Of a DNA stretch of 64,000 nucleotides, positions 31,722 to 40,746 are shown in pieces. The notes beneath the pieces are model-generated. The model ran no database searches and was not told where the DNA came from. It saw nothing but the letters and a program-made list of their open reading frames with translations. The translations under genes and the position numbers were made by a program. Source of the stretch: Pseudoalteromonas byunsanensis (GTDB lineage Bacteria; Pseudomonadota; Gammaproteobacteria; Enterobacterales; Alteromonadaceae); contig NZ_MNAN01000028.1 in NCBI RefSeq assembly GCF_001854475.1, positions 41,640-105,639 on the forward strand. Reading direction: 5' to 3'. Positions within the stretch are counted from its first letter, which is position 1, and each line of letters opens with the position of its first letter.

Positions 31722-32525
31722 ATGGCTTTGCAATTTCCACAAATAGACCCAGTTATTTTTTCGATAGGCCCACTCAGCGTTCGTTGGTACGGTGTGATGT
31801 ACTTAATTGGTTTTTTATTTGCAATGTGGTTGGCGAATAGACAAGCAGAAAAGCCAAACTCTGGGTGGAGCAAAGAACAAGTCAGTGATTTGTTATTTTA
31901 TAGTATGTTAGGCGTGATTTTAGGTGGGCGTATTGGTTACGTACTGTTTTACCAGTTTTCATATTTTCTTGAAAACCCGATCTACCTTCTAAGGATTGAC
32001 CAAGGTGGTATGTCGTTTCACGGTGGCGCACTCGGCGTTATCACCGCGATAGTGATATTTGCTTGGCGTTCAAAAAAGTCAATCTTATCTGTGGGTGACT
32101 TTGTTGTTCCACTTGTTCCAGTTGGTCTAATGGCGGGTCGTATTGGTAACTTTATCAATGGAGAGCTTTGGGGTCGAACAACTGATGTTCCTTGGGCGTT
32201 TGTATTCCCAACAGGTGGTCCTTTGCCAAGACATCCTTCACAATTGTATGAAGCCTTTTTTGAAGGCTTAGTATTATTTATAATGCTCATTTGGTTTGCG
32301 AAAAAGCCAAGACCTGCTGGCAGTATTGCTGGGTTGTTCTTACTTGGTTATGGTGTATTTCGTTTTGGTATTGAGTATTTCAGAGAACCAGACGCGCATA
32401 TCGGCTTATATGCAGGGATGATTTCACAGGGGCAGATATTGTCTTTACCTATGGTACTTGCAGGTGCCGCATTGATAGTATGGGCGTATAGAGCTCAGCC
32501 TGTCTTGAATCATTCTGAAAAGTAA
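31722..32525 (+). CDS. lgt: Phosphatidylglycerol-prolipoprotein diacylglyceryl transferase
   Basis: First enzyme of lipoprotein maturation; attaches diacylglycerol to the lipobox cysteine of inner-membrane prolipoproteins. The 267 residues are multi-spanning and include the Lgt signature [14 protein letters not shown] and the essential-His motif [11 protein letters not shown]. Upstream aaggaaaggcg supports the start. It would serve the many lipoproteins in this window (FlgO-like proteins, FlgP, FlgH). Confidence 0.96.
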   Translation: MALQFPQIDPVIFSIGPLSVRWYGVMYLIGFLFAMWLANRQAEKPNSGWSKEQVSDLLFYSMLGVILGGRIGYVLFYQFSYFLENPIYLLRIDQGGMSFHGGALGVITAIVIFAWRSKKSILSVGDFVVPLVPVGLMAGRIGNFINGELWGRTTDVPWAFVFPTGGPLPRHPSQLYEAFFEGLVLFIMLIWFAKKPRPAGSIAGLFLLGYGVFRFGIEYFREPDAHIGLYAGMISQGQILSLPMVLAGAALIVWAYRAQPVLNHSEK

Positions 32526-32539
32526 TTAAGATCGCTGCT

Positions 32540-33373
32540 ATGAAACAATATTTAGAGTTAATGCGCTATGTCAAAGAGCATGGCACTGTAAAGCAAGACA
32601 GAACAGGCACAGGAACGATCAGTGTCTTTGGTTATCAAATGCGCTTCAATTTACAAGAGGGCTTTCCTCTTGTGACCACGAAAAAGTGCCACCTTCGCTC
32701 AATTATTCACGAGCTCTTGTGGTTCTTAAAAGGCGAAACTAATATCGCGTATTTGCAAGAAAACGGTGTAAAAATTTGGGATGAATGGGCTACTGAAGAT
32801 GGTGAACTTGGCCCTGTCTATGGTAAACAATGGCGCTCGTGGACGGGTGAAAATGGTCAAGTAGTGGATCAAATCAAAGAGCTTATCCATCAAATTAAAA
32901 ATAACCCAGACTCCCGAAGGTTAATTGTTAGTGCTTGGAATCCGGCTTTATTGCCAGATACACAGTATTCGCCAAAAGAAAACGCAGCAATGGGTAAGCA
33001 AGCGCTACCACCTTGTCATACGTTATTTCAGTTTTATGTGTTGGATGGCAAGTTGTCATGTCAGCTTTATCAAAGAAGTGGTGATATTTTCTTGGGAGTA
33101 CCGTTCAATATCGCCAGCTACGCATTGCTGACAATGATGGTTGCACAAGTCTGTGAGTTACAGCCAGGAGATTTCATTCACACGTTTGGTGATGCACACC
33201 TGTACTTGAATCACCTTGAGCAAGTTGACGAACAATTGTCACGTACGCCATTTGATAAACCAACGATGAAGATTAACCCACAGGTAAAAGATATATTTTC
33301 GTTTACCTATGAAGACTTTGAGCTTGAAGGGTATAAGGCTCATCCTCATATTAAAGCACCAGTTGCTATTTAG
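32540..33373 (+). CDS. thyA: Thymidylate synthase
   Basis: Converts dUMP to dTMP with methylenetetrahydrofolate. The 277 residues contain the nucleophile Cys159 in [12 protein letters not shown], the [11 protein letters not shown] phosphate-binding region and the [17 protein letters not shown] substrate motif. It lies 14 bases after lgt and 8 before galU, so the four genes TSUP-lgt-thyA-galU look like one transcript. Confidence 0.97.
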   Translation: MKQYLELMRYVKEHGTVKQDRTGTGTISVFGYQMRFNLQEGFPLVTTKKCHLRSIIHELLWFLKGETNIAYLQENGVKIWDEWATEDGELGPVYGKQWRSWTGENGQVVDQIKELIHQIKNNPDSRRLIVSAWNPALLPDTQYSPKENAAMGKQALPPCHTLFQFYVLDGKLSCQLYQRSGDIFLGVPFNIASYALLTMMVAQVCELQPGDFIHTFGDAHLYLNHLEQVDEQLSRTPFDKPTMKINPQVKDIFSFTYEDFELEGYKAHPHIKAPVAI

Positions 33374-33381
33374 GAGATTTA

Positions 33382-34260
33382 ATGAAAGTTGTTATTCCAG
33401 TTGCCGGCTTAGGCACTAGAATGCTACCTGCAACCAAAGCAATTCCAAAGGAAATGCTACCCATTGTTGATAAACCGCTTATTCAATATGTTGTTAACGA
33501 AGCGGTAGCTGCCGGTGTCAAAGAAATTGTTTTGGTTACGCATTCAAGTAAAAACTCAATTGAAAACCACTTTGATACAAGCTTTGAGCTTGAAGCGATG
33601 CTAGAGAAGCGAGTAAAGCGTCAATTGCTTGAAGAAGTACAGTCAATTTGTCCTGCGGGCGTTACTATTATTCATGTGCGTCAAGGTGAAGCAAAAGGGT
33701 TAGGTCACGCAATCAACTGCGCAGCGCCAATCATTGGCGATGCGCCGTTTGTAGTTATGTTACCTGATGTGCTCATTGACGAAGCGGCGAGTGATTTGTC
33801 AAAAGATAACTTAGCGCAGATGATCAGCCGTTTTAATGAAAATGGACAAAGCCAAATAATGGTGGAGCCAGTTGCCCATAAGGATGTTGATAAGTTTGGT
33901 ATTGCGGATATTGGCGATAGGAAACTCAAAGCGGGCGAAAGTGCAGACTTAAATACCTTGGTAGAGAAACCCAATGTTGATGAGGCTCCTTCGAACTTGG
34001 CTGTCGTAGGGCGATATGTACTGAGTAAAAATATTTGGCCTTTGCTTTCCAAAACACCGCTTGGTGCGGGTGGAGAAATTCAACTGACAGACGCAATTGC
34101 GATGTTGATGGAAAGCGAAAAAGTACAAGCATATGCAATGAAAGGCAAAAGCCATGACTGTGGTAGTAAGTTGGGCTATTTGCAGGCAAATGTTGAGTAT
34201 GCATTGAGACGCAGTGAGTTCAGTAAAGAGCTAAAAGCGCATATAAAAGGTCTGTTGTAA
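33382..34260 (+). CDS. galU: UTP-glucose-1-phosphate uridylyltransferase
   Basis: Makes UDP-glucose for polysaccharides and LPS core. The 292 residues start with the nucleotide-binding loop [20 protein letters not shown] and contain [24 protein letters not shown] and [12 protein letters not shown] family motifs. It is preceded by aggag and followed by a clear terminator that ends the thyA transcript. Confidence 0.96.
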   Translation: MKVVIPVAGLGTRMLPATKAIPKEMLPIVDKPLIQYVVNEAVAAGVKEIVLVTHSSKNSIENHFDTSFELEAMLEKRVKRQLLEEVQSICPAGVTIIHVRQGEAKGLGHAINCAAPIIGDAPFVVMLPDVLIDEAASDLSKDNLAQMISRFNENGQSQIMVEPVAHKDVDKFGIADIGDRKLKAGESADLNTLVEKPNVDEAPSNLAVVGRYVLSKNIWPLLSKTPLGAGGEIQLTDAIAMLMESEKVQAYAMKGKSHDCGSKLGYLQANVEYALRRSEFSKELKAHIKGLL

Positions 34261-34282
34261 AGCAACCGATGTATTGAGTGAG

Positions 34283-34312
34283 AAGGTGCCTAATATGGCA
34301 CCTTTTTTATTT
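34283..34312 (+). terminator. Rho-independent terminator after galU
   Basis: aaggtgcc pairs with ggcacctt around a 6-base loop and is followed by a T-run. Confidence 0.92.
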
Positions 34313-34451
34313 ATGTAGAAGCTGTCGCAGCGGCAAAGTATTGCCATACTAAAATTATCAAAGAAGCAGCCGATAATAATCTAGGTGAGTCAGAATAACG
34401 TTACGCAAACAGATACTGTTTTAAAGAGCCGATTTATAGAACTGCTCATTC

Positions 34452-34467
34452 AGGTATGCTTTTTGCA
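34452..34467 (+). promoter_or_regulatory. sigma54 promoter of the flgO-like genes
   Basis: aGGtatgctttttGCa: GG-N10-GC with a TTGCA -12 box. The distance to the start codon (39 bases) matches the other flagellar sigma54 sites here. Confidence 0.65.
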
Positions 34468-34504
34468 TTCTACATTTAAAGTTATTTACTTAGGTTAAAC
34501 AATC

Positions 34505-35101
34505 ATGCGGTTTTTACTACTTGCGTTATGTGTAGGTTTAGTTGGGTGCCAAAGTCCCAATGATGCTAAAAAGCAACATCCGTTGTACGTAACACCAGAA
34601 AAGAAGATGGCTGGGTATACTGTTCACCAGTATGTGGGTGATCTAAGTGTTCAACTTAGCAATATATCAGGTGTACGTAAACGTAACGCTAGAATCGCTG
34701 TAATGAGCTTTTTCAGGGCCGATGGTCTAGGTGAGCAACTAGCGGACCAACAAGCCTCCGGTTTGAGCCAGCAGATCCAAGAAAGCTTGCTCACTCAATT
34801 TACTCAGTTAGGCTATCACACTGTTGAGCACCGTCTAGAAAACCAGCTTACCCTGCTTGCGAACGCCGATAGTATGCTCAGTCGCAATGTTGATAACTTA
34901 CGCGAACGTCAGGATATTGACTTTGTTGTGACCGGTACACTAACTCAGCAACAACATGCCTACATCGTTAATGCCAGACTAATAGACATGCAAAGTGGCC
35001 GGATTGTCTCTGCGGCGACAACAGAGATCCCCATCAATGTGATGTGGTCAGATGAAAAAGTACAGCAGCGCGATGGTTTGATCTATCGCAGTGAATATTG
35101 A
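34505..35101 (+). CDS. FlgO-like flagellar outer-membrane lipoprotein, copy 1
   Basis: A 198-residue lipoprotein with lipobox LVGC (Cys15) and a FlgO domain (VMSFFRADGLGEQLADQQASG to VTGTLTQQQHAYIVNARLIDMQSGRIVSA in pieces). FlgO of Vibrio is an outer-membrane protein needed for stable flagellar assembly together with FlgP and FlgT. It is the first of three FlgO-domain genes and sits behind a sigma54-type promoter, so it is probably the true FlgO counterpart or part of an expanded set. Confidence 0.8.
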   Translation: MRFLLLALCVGLVGCQSPNDAKKQHPLYVTPEKKMAGYTVHQYVGDLSVQLSNISGVRKRNARIAVMSFFRADGLGEQLADQQASGLSQQIQESLLTQFTQLGYHTVEHRLENQLTLLANADSMLSRNVDNLRERQDIDFVVTGTLTQQQHAYIVNARLIDMQSGRIVSAATTEIPINVMWSDEKVQQRDGLIYRSEY

Positions 35102-35114
35102 TGAGGAACATGCG

Positions 35115-35789
35115 ATGAAGAATTATTTATATATTTTGCTACTACCATTGAGTGTTGGCTGTGCGAACATGATGAGCTCTTGGGACACATCGACACAGCA
35201 AGTGTTAGAGGAGAGTGGCCAGCGCAGCGTAAATGCTCCAAATGCATCAAAAGATGCTTTTCAGTCTCGAAACGCGATACTGAACACGGCTAGTCAAATG
35301 GCTAATATGAGTAGGAAAAATATCAACCACTATGTTCGTGGAATTATGCAAGATATGGTTGAAAATCTGCAGTATGTTAATGCAAAAACACCACTGGCGG
35401 TCTCCAGCTTTGTTTATTTAGATGATAACTATGACCAAGCAACATTGCTTGGAAATCAGTTGTCAGAGAGCTTTATGCATGAGTTACATAAGTTCGGTGT
35501 TGCCGTGGTTGACTTTAAAACGACTGATTATATGCGCGTCACACCAGATGGCGACTTTGTTTTTAGCCGAGATTATTTAGAGCTTAACGAAACACAGAAT
35601 TTTCAATATGTACTTGCTGGCACCTTGGTAAATCACCAAGGTGGTGTGTTGGTTAATGCGCGTATAGTGGGTATTAACAGTAAAGCCGTAGTTGGTTCTG
35701 CACAGGGCTTTATCCCACAGTCTGTAGTTGATGCGCTGGGTAATAGCTACAGAACGGATGGCATTTTATTAAAGAAAGCCAGTAACTGA
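35115..35789 (+). CDS. FlgO-like lipoprotein, copy 2
   Basis: A 224-residue lipoprotein with lipobox SVGC near residue 16 and a FlgO-type domain (LAVSSFVYLDDNYDQATLLG, ESFMHELHKFGVAVVDFKTT, YVLAGTLVNHQGGVLVNARI). I chose the ATG at 35115 (MKNYLYILLLPLSVGC), with gagga upstream; an earlier in-frame ATG overlaps the previous gene and spoils the signal peptide. It is more similar to copy 3 (shared GNQLxExFxHxLxKFG..VVDFKT) than to copy 1. Confidence 0.8.
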   Translation: MKNYLYILLLPLSVGCANMMSSWDTSTQQVLEESGQRSVNAPNASKDAFQSRNAILNTASQMANMSRKNINHYVRGIMQDMVENLQYVNAKTPLAVSSFVYLDDNYDQATLLGNQLSESFMHELHKFGVAVVDFKTTDYMRVTPDGDFVFSRDYLELNETQNFQYVLAGTLVNHQGGVLVNARIVGINSKAVVGSAQGFIPQSVVDALGNSYRTDGILLKKASN

Positions 35790-35797
35790 GGTGTAGC

Positions 35798-36463
35798 ATG
35801 AAACAGCAAACTTACTTTCTGACCATACTGTTACTTACACTTAGTGGGTGCCAACTTCTGATCCCAACCAAGATATACATAGAAGAGGAACGTAAGGCAC
35901 AAAAACATTCTATCGATATGCAAATCAAGCAGCAGGCAATGAATGAGGAAAGTGAGCAACTAGACGAGTTTTCGGCGTTACAAAATACACGCCGCTTTAA
36001 CCCATCACAGCATCACTTGCGCTTGGCTAACTATGTGGAACAGATGGCTCTCGATTTAGTCGATACTATGAATTCTGAGCAAGATATTAATATCGCAGTA
36101 ACGTCGTTTGTAGACTTCGATAATAATTTGCGAACAACAAATCAGTTGGGAAATCAGCTAGCTGAAACTTTTATCCATCAACTGCAGAAGTTCGGTTATG
36201 GGGTTGTTGACTTTAAAACTGCAAATTCTGTTTCAGTAACTACCAATGGTGACTTCTCATTTTCTAGAGATGTTAGAGTATTAGCGAATAAGCGCATTGC
36301 CAGCCATATACTTTCTGGCACCATGATATATCGAAATACGGGTGTGGAAGTCAATGCTCGGGTGATTGATATAGACTCAAAGCAAGTGATTGCCACCAGT
36401 ACTAAACTGGTGCCAAATTATGTGCTGCAAAGTGCAGATATTGTCTTATCTAGTGTGCGTTGA
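35798..36463 (+). CDS. FlgO-like lipoprotein, copy 3
   Basis: A 221-residue lipoprotein with lipobox LSGC (MKQQTYFLTILLLTLSGC) and the same FlgO-type core as copy 2 (IAVTSFVDFDNNLRTTNQLG, ETFIHQLQKFGYGVVDFKT, LSGTMIYRNTGVEVNARVID). It starts 9 bases after copy 2 and ends the three-gene unit. The close pair 2/3 suggests tandem duplication. Confidence 0.8.
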   Translation: MKQQTYFLTILLLTLSGCQLLIPTKIYIEEERKAQKHSIDMQIKQQAMNEESEQLDEFSALQNTRRFNPSQHHLRLANYVEQMALDLVDTMNSEQDINIAVTSFVDFDNNLRTTNQLGNQLAETFIHQLQKFGYGVVDFKTANSVSVTTNGDFSFSRDVRVLANKRIASHILSGTMIYRNTGVEVNARVIDIDSKQVIATSTKLVPNYVLQSADIVLSSVR

Positions 36464-36497
36464 ACCAGATTAAGTAGCTGACTTTTATAAAAAATCA

Positions 36498-36527
36498 TTG
36501 AAATAATAAGGGCCAAGAAGCTATAAT
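36498..36527 (+). promoter_or_regulatory. sigma70 promoter of tRNA-Arg(CCU)
   Basis: TTGAAA (36498-36503) and TATAAT (36522-36527) with an 18-base spacer, 12 bases before the tRNA. Confidence 0.75.
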
Positions 36528-36538
36528 TTTATGCGTCT

Positions 36539-36613
36539 GGCCCCTTAGTTAAATGGATATAACAGTCCCCTCCTAAGGGATAGTTGCAGGTTCGATTCCT
36601 GCAGGGGCCGCCA
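36539..36613 (+). tRNA. tRNA-Arg(CCU)
   Basis: A 75-base cloverleaf with acceptor ggcccct/aggggcc, anticodon loop ctcctaa (CCT, reads AGG), T loop gttcgattcc and encoded CCA. It resembles E. coli argW, a known phage integration site, but no integrase is seen here. Confidence 0.95.
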
Positions 36614-36721
36614 GTTTTACTTCCTATCGAACACTTCCTTATATACAGCGCCAGTTCTAGATATGGCGAGCTCATCACTGTCATCAGTTTTACACTCATC
36701 TTTTTTATTGAGGATGGGTCA

Positions 36722-37195
36722 ATGAATACCGATTTTATAATTAAAGCGCTAGATTTAGAGCTCTTCATACCACTGATGTCTTTAGATGATCGCGCGTTAG
36801 CAGCAGCCGGAGCTAAGTGGGTTTGTGTCGATTCTAAACCAGGCTTCCCATGTCGTGTCTCTTTGGTTGAAGCGCAAGTTGGGGAGAGAGTTATGCTTGT
36901 AAACTTTGTGCACCTTGATACCAGCTCCCCTTATCGTTCATCGGGCCCAATCTTTGTTAGAGAGCAGGCTACGACAATTAACTTGTCGGTAAATGAGATT
37001 CCAGAGGTGTTGCACTCGCGTTTGCTATCTCTTAGAGGGTATAGCTCAAGCCATGACATGATAGAGGCAGTTACGGCGCAAGGAGGGCAGCTAAAACTTG
37101 CAATGCACAACATGTTTGCCAATCCTGATGTTGGCTATGTGCAAATTCACAATGCGAACCCTGGATGCTTCAGCTGTGCTGCTTATCGCGCATAG
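36722..37195 (+). CDS. DUF1203 domain protein
   Basis: A 157-residue protein recognisable as DUF1203 by PGFPCRVSLVEAQVGERVML, SPYRSSGPIFVRE, LSLRGY and the C-terminal HNANPGCFSCAAYR. The conserved Cys/His residues hint at an enzymatic or metal-binding role, but none is established. I used the ATG at 36722 (MNTDFIIKALDLE) with gaggatggg upstream; longer in-frame starts run into the tRNA. It has no obvious link to motility and lies between the flgO-like genes and flgT. Confidence 0.8.
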   Translation: MNTDFIIKALDLELFIPLMSLDDRALAAAGAKWVCVDSKPGFPCRVSLVEAQVGERVMLVNFVHLDTSSPYRSSGPIFVREQATTINLSVNEIPEVLHSRLLSLRGYSSSHDMIEAVTAQGGQLKLAMHNMFANPDVGYVQIHNANPGCFSCAAYRA

Positions 37196-37259
37196 ACGTA
37201 TTGATAGCTATGTGGCGCATCGCTTCGCCATTGTTACTAGCAAGTATTGACCATGCTTG

Positions 37260-38453
37260 CTAATTATCTAAAGCAAAGCTATCTTCGCTTTTGACTTGCA
37301 CTTGAACAATGTCATTGATCTGCACGTTACTAAGTGGGCGCGTATTTAAATTAACCGCCGTTGCACTTTGCATGTTCACGTTGATCACTTTGAGTTGATC
37401 TATTGTTTTTGTTGTCGAGTTAATGACTGTGCCATTTGCTATCATGATATCGCTGCGATGCATGATAGATAGTACTTTACCAGGCTCTAGACCATGATCT
37501 TTTCCTAAGTTAATAACAACTTGCTCATTATCTAGATAAAGAATTTTTCCTTTTGTGGGAATACATGACACAGCTGTATTCAGATCTTGACTGACTTTGT
37601 TAAAGACTTCCTGAATGCGCTGCCCATAATGAGAACGCCAAAACTTCTCACTATATACGTCAATTAACTCAGTCTTTTCGAATGGCCAAATTCCCTGAGT
37701 TGTATAGTGCTGATACCAGACTCTTTCAAAAGTCATTGCATCATAAAGTGCAAAATCTATCTTAAAGCTTCTTAAGTATTCGTCGTCTTGCCAGAATGCG
37801 TAATCATTATTGAGCTTATCCAGACCGGCTACGTCGGTGATTTGACTCAATAATACATACTGACTGTTGCTATTGGTTGCTATGGTTTCAACAAGCATAT
37901 GATTGTAGCCAAACTGCTGAGAAAAATACTCTCGTACATTTATTGCGGCATTCAGGTAGGGGATAGGTTTGACCGCATTGGTGCGTTCATTCAGAGTGTT
38001 GAACAGCCGTTGTGATGCTGATTTCGATATGTCAAATATTTGACCTAATCTGGCTTGATGAGGCTGGGTTAGCTGACTTTGAGTGATTGCGATTTGTTTA
38101 TTAAACTGCTGTGCTAGACATTTTCCCTTTGTTGCATAGATATCTAAATGCAGTGTGACGGTATATTGGTCCTGCTCTTTACTTTCGCTAACGAGGTTAA
38201 TCTGTTGAATTTCGCCGTGGGACTTCACTTTTAAATCATCTTGTCCTAGAACGCCATCAGCAACGCTTTGTACACTGGTTACTGTCGCTCCTGAGAATAT
38301 AAGCGCTTGAGTAATAGCGTCTTTTACTGCTGCCTGGCGAGCTTGAGAAACATCGCGTCCTTGGGTGCTAGCGTAGCCAACGACCTCATACCACTCAGCT
38401 TTGACACCTAAGCTCATCACGCACAGCGCAAATAAAGTGATTGCTTTTACCAT
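37260..38453 (-). CDS. flgT: Flagellar assembly protein FlgT
   Basis: FlgT forms the H-ring around the LP ring in Vibrio polar flagella and helps recruit the stator. The 397-residue product has a signal peptide (MVKAITLFALCVMSLGVKA), an N-terminal domain with EWYEVVGYASTQGRDVSQAR, a middle FlgO-like domain and a C-terminal beta domain (DLNTAVSCIPTKGKILYLDN). It is divergent from flgP, with a sigma54-type promoter 36 bases before its start. Confidence 0.92.
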   Translation of the reverse strand: MVKAITLFALCVMSLGVKAEWYEVVGYASTQGRDVSQARQAAVKDAITQALIFSGATVTSVQSVADGVLGQDDLKVKSHGEIQQINLVSESKEQDQYTVTLHLDIYATKGKCLAQQFNKQIAITQSQLTQPHQARLGQIFDISKSASQRLFNTLNERTNAVKPIPYLNAAINVREYFSQQFGYNHMLVETIATNSNSQYVLLSQITDVAGLDKLNNDYAFWQDDEYLRSFKIDFALYDAMTFERVWYQHYTTQGIWPFEKTELIDVYSEKFWRSHYGQRIQEVFNKVSQDLNTAVSCIPTKGKILYLDNEQVVINLGKDHGLEPGKVLSIMHRSDIMIANGTVINSTTKTIDQLKVINVNMQSATAVNLNTRPLSNVQINDIVQVQVKSEDSFALDN

Positions 38454-38487
38454 AATATTGAACCTCGAAAGATTGATAGTTAGTTAA

Positions 38488-38503
38488 AGCAATTCATGTA
38501 CCA
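38488..38503 (-). promoter_or_regulatory. sigma54 promoter of flgT
   Basis: On the minus strand tGGtacatgaattGCt: GG-N10-GC and a TTGC -12 box close to the TGGCACG-N4-TTGC consensus. Confidence 0.75.
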
Positions 38504-38510
38504 TAATTTT

Positions 38511-38526
38511 TGGCAAGGATTGTGCA
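38511..38526 (+). promoter_or_regulatory. sigma54 promoter of flgP
   Basis: tGGcaaggattgtGCa: GG-N10-GC, 37 bases before the flgP start and back to back with the flgT promoter. Confidence 0.75.
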
Positions 38527-38561
38527 TCGTCATTATCATTATTTTGATGAGGTGAGCAAAG

Positions 38562-39041
38562 ATGAACATCAGTAGAGCGATAAATCTAGCTAATTTTATA
38601 GTAATTATAGGTTTGCTTTTTATTTTAACTGGCTGCAGTAGTGTTTTTGATAAGCATATTGAATACGAGTACATTGAACCGGATCATTATCCGGTATTGA
38701 AAGCTATTGGATATGCTCCCTTAAGTGCTCAGCCTGGAAAAAATGACACACAGAAAATGCTTATGGCGGTTAAAGTCTCTAAACTTGAGGCCTATCGTGA
38801 ACTGACAGAGCAGGTTTATGGACAGAATATCTCATCGACAATGACGGTAAAAGGTGCAATAGCACAAAATGATGGACTACAGGGCCAAGTAAATGGTGTC
38901 ATTAGAGGGGCAAAGGTGGTGAAGAGTTACTCTGCAGGTGACACCTATGTAACAGAGCTTGAGCTCGATATGAAGCGTGTTCATGATTTATATATTACTC
39001 AGGTGAAACCAAGAAAAATTAAGAGAGTTACATATTACTGA
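38562..39041 (+). CDS. flgP: Flagellar outer-membrane lipoprotein FlgP
   Basis: FlgP is an outer-membrane lipoprotein of the LPP20 family that is part of the outer flagellar disk structure in Vibrio and Campylobacter. The 159-residue product has a hydrophobic N terminus with lipobox LTGC (about Cys25) and family sequence LKAIGYAPLSAQPGKNDTQK, KLEAYRELTEQVYG and VVKSYSAGDTYVTELELDM. It is transcribed alone from a sigma54-type promoter. Confidence 0.92.
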   Translation: MNISRAINLANFIVIIGLLFILTGCSSVFDKHIEYEYIEPDHYPVLKAIGYAPLSAQPGKNDTQKMLMAVKVSKLEAYRELTEQVYGQNISSTMTVKGAIAQNDGLQGQVNGVIRGAKVVKSYSAGDTYVTELELDMKRVHDLYITQVKPRKIKRVTYY

Positions 39042-39048
39042 TATAGTT

Positions 39049-39077
39049 TGAGGCTCTGTCTTGATAGCAGGGCCTCA
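39049..39077. terminator. Stem-loop between convergent flgP and flgN
   Basis: tgaggctctg pairs with cagggcctca (one G-U) over a 9-base loop. T-runs are poor, so efficiency as an intrinsic terminator is uncertain. Confidence 0.45.
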
Positions 39078-39080
39078 CAG

Positions 39081-39509
39081 TTACGCTTTTAAGTTTTTAA
39101 CCAGCTCGTCATTGCGAGAAACGACAGCACCATCTTGGCCGTATGTCACGGAAGAAGGCACACCAATCAAAATATCTTTCAACTCTCTCACACTTAGATG
39201 TGCTAAATGAGCGGCATGAGCGTTTACTTCATTTTTATGTTTGCATTCATGCAGCAACGTTTCAATTTTAGTTGTAACGTTCTTTGCTTCTGGCTGTTGA
39301 AACAAACCACCGTCAAAGCCAGACAGTTCTTTGTCCAATTTTTGAATGGTATTAAGTAGCAGCAGCTTTTCTCTAGCAAGCTCCTTCAGGCCATCGCCTT
39401 TTTTGGCAGCCAAAGCATTCAGCTCACTGTCTAACAGCTGGGTCAGAGTTGTTAGATGAGTGAGCTGCTTTTCAAGCTTGTGTAAGCAAAGTGATAGTTG
39501 ATCATCCAT
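39081..39509 (-). CDS. flgN: Flagellar export chaperone FlgN
   Basis: FlgN is the export chaperone for the hook-filament junction proteins FlgK and FlgL. The 142-residue product is strongly helical with heptad-like leucines (LHKLEKQLTHLTTLTQLLDSE region) and the family ALAAKKGDGLKELAREKLLLL segment. I used the ATG at 39509, just before the flgM stop codon, which indicates translational coupling; a TTG-type longer start is less likely. It shares the sigma28 transcript of flgM. Confidence 0.88.
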   Translation of the reverse strand: MDDQLSLCLHKLEKQLTHLTTLTQLLDSELNALAAKKGDGLKELAREKLLLLNTIQKLDKELSGFDGGLFQQPEAKNVTTKIETLLHECKHKNEVNAHAAHLAHLSVRELKDILIGVPSSVTYGQDGAVVSRNDELVKNLKA

Positions 39510-39828
39510 ACATGTCAAACTCGAACGCTGCAATATTCTTAGCCAGCTTTTGAGCGTCTATTTGATACTTCCCTTCGCTGATTGCTTTTTTAAGCTCAGC
39601 CACTTTTTCGCTGTCAAATGCAGGTGCTTCTTGCGCTTTGTCCTGCAGATTTTTCAACTGTCTAGCTTGAGGTGTTAGGCTTACTGAATCAGATGCGGCT
39701 TTCTCGGGTGCCTTAGTTTGCGCACTGCTATTCGCATTTGCTTCATTTTTTTGCAACTCAGCTTTTTGTTGCTTAATATTATTAAGCACGCTGTTAGATT
39801 GCGTTTGACCTTTTACGTTATTTACCAT
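39502..39828 (-). CDS. flgM: Anti-sigma28 factor FlgM
   Basis: FlgM holds sigma28 (FliA) until it is exported through the completed hook. The 108-residue product has an unstructured Ala/Lys/Asn-rich N-terminal half and the sigma-binding C-terminal helices (SDSVSLTPQARQLKNLQDK; FDSEKVAELKKAISEGKYQI; AQKLAKNIAAFE). A near-consensus sigma28 promoter lies directly upstream, giving the usual negative feedback loop. Confidence 0.92.
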   Translation of the reverse strand: MVNNVKGQTQSNSVLNNIKQQKAELQKNEANANSSAQTKAPEKAASDSVSLTPQARQLKNLQDKAQEAPAFDSEKVAELKKAISEGKYQIDAQKLAKNIAAFEFDMYG

Positions 39829-39861
39829 GATAGTGACCCAAAAATTACTTTCTTGTTTAGA

Positions 39862-39888
39862 ATATCGGCTGCTGCTTATATAACTTTA
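39862..39888 (-). promoter_or_regulatory. sigma28 promoter of flgM-flgN
   Basis: On the minus strand TAAAGTTA, 11 bases, GCCGATAT: nearly the FliA consensus TAAAGTTT-N11-GCCGATAA. Confidence 0.9.
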
Positions 39889-39897
39889 GCAAAAATT

Positions 39898-40605
39898 TTA
39901 GATATTGACCTCAACAGAATCAACATCTTTTACCCTCGCGGAGAGTATTTTTCCAGACTTTTGATTTTTAACTTGAATTTGTTCGCCGATATTACCATCT
40001 TGCATAGCTATGCCCGTAGTTTTTATGGTCAAGGTGGCCGTTTTTGCGTAAATATTGATGATATCACCTTTACACACCATGCAAATTTGATGCATACCGA
40101 TAGGCATTCCTTCTCTTAGTGTTCGCTTACTTCGGCTACCTATTAATAAAGTTTTGTCGTCAATGTACGATGCTCGAACAAAGTGTTTGGCTCTATATTC
40201 CAGTTTTAGATGTTCTTCGGTCAACAGCTCACCTTTGGAAATAATGCTATTACTCACTATGACTGGGAACAGCTCTTCAACGCGAATATGGACGTATTGT
40301 GTCCAGCCAGATAAATCGTCACATTTAAGTTGTACAGTTACCTGCCGATTAAAAGGTGGCGACGCATTTGTTGATATATCAATCGGCTGCTCGCAATAGC
40401 GAGTTGGAAGTCTGGCATCCAAAGGAATCGCACTGATTTGAAGTTTGCTATCAGGCTTTGTCGCGGTTAAGTCTGCGATATAGGTCCTGGCAACTTCTTC
40501 AAGCGCTTGATTGTTGTAATTTTGGGCATAAACTTCACAACTGAGTAGAATATATACCATTGTGGAAAAAAACCCGCAGGTTTTGGTTTTTTTTAACAAA
40601 CTCAT
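39898..40605 (-). CDS. flgA: Flagellar P-ring assembly chaperone FlgA
   Basis: FlgA is a periplasmic chaperone for P-ring (FlgI) assembly. The 235-residue product has a signal sequence (about residues 1-27, ending VYA) and a C-terminal SAF-like domain (VIVSNSIISKGELLTEEHLKLE region; LREGMPIGMHQI; GIAMQDGNIGEQIQVKNQKSG region with RVKDVDSVEV). It is transcribed away from cheV. A sigma54-like site lies about 100 bases upstream. Confidence 0.92.
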   Translation of the reverse strand: MSLLKKTKTCGFFSTMVYILLSCEVYAQNYNNQALEEVARTYIADLTATKPDSKLQISAIPLDARLPTRYCEQPIDISTNASPPFNRQVTVQLKCDDLSGWTQYVHIRVEELFPVIVSNSIISKGELLTEEHLKLEYRAKHFVRASYIDDKTLLIGSRSKRTLREGMPIGMHQICMVCKGDIINIYAKTATLTIKTTGIAMQDGNIGEQIQVKNQKSGKILSARVKDVDSVEVNI

Positions 40606-40701
40606 GATGTTTCGACTATGCTTATCATGTGAAAAAGGGTATAAAGATTTTGCGTTAATTGTGGCACCTCTTCAAGAGTTATCGTTCCCTATATTAACGC
40701 C

Positions 40702-40717
40702 TGCAAGTATCGTTCCG
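40702..40717 (-). promoter_or_regulatory. sigma54-like promoter of flgA
   Basis: On the minus strand cGGaacgatacttGCa: GG-N10-GC with TTGCA. It is farther from the start codon (98 bases) than the other sigma54 sites, so confidence is lower. Confidence 0.5.
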
Positions 40718-40746
40718 TTAAGCAATATTATAGGTAGGAGATTGAG

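Noticed and set aside
36539..37195. tRNA-Arg(CCU) as an integration site of a mobile element carrying the DUF1203 gene
   Set aside because: No integrase, no direct repeat of the tRNA 3' end, and the island would hold a single gene.
39718..40119. 133-residue plus-strand frame across flgM/flgA
   Set aside because: It is antisense to flgM and flgA, which are clearly coding, and includes the flgM sigma28 promoter.
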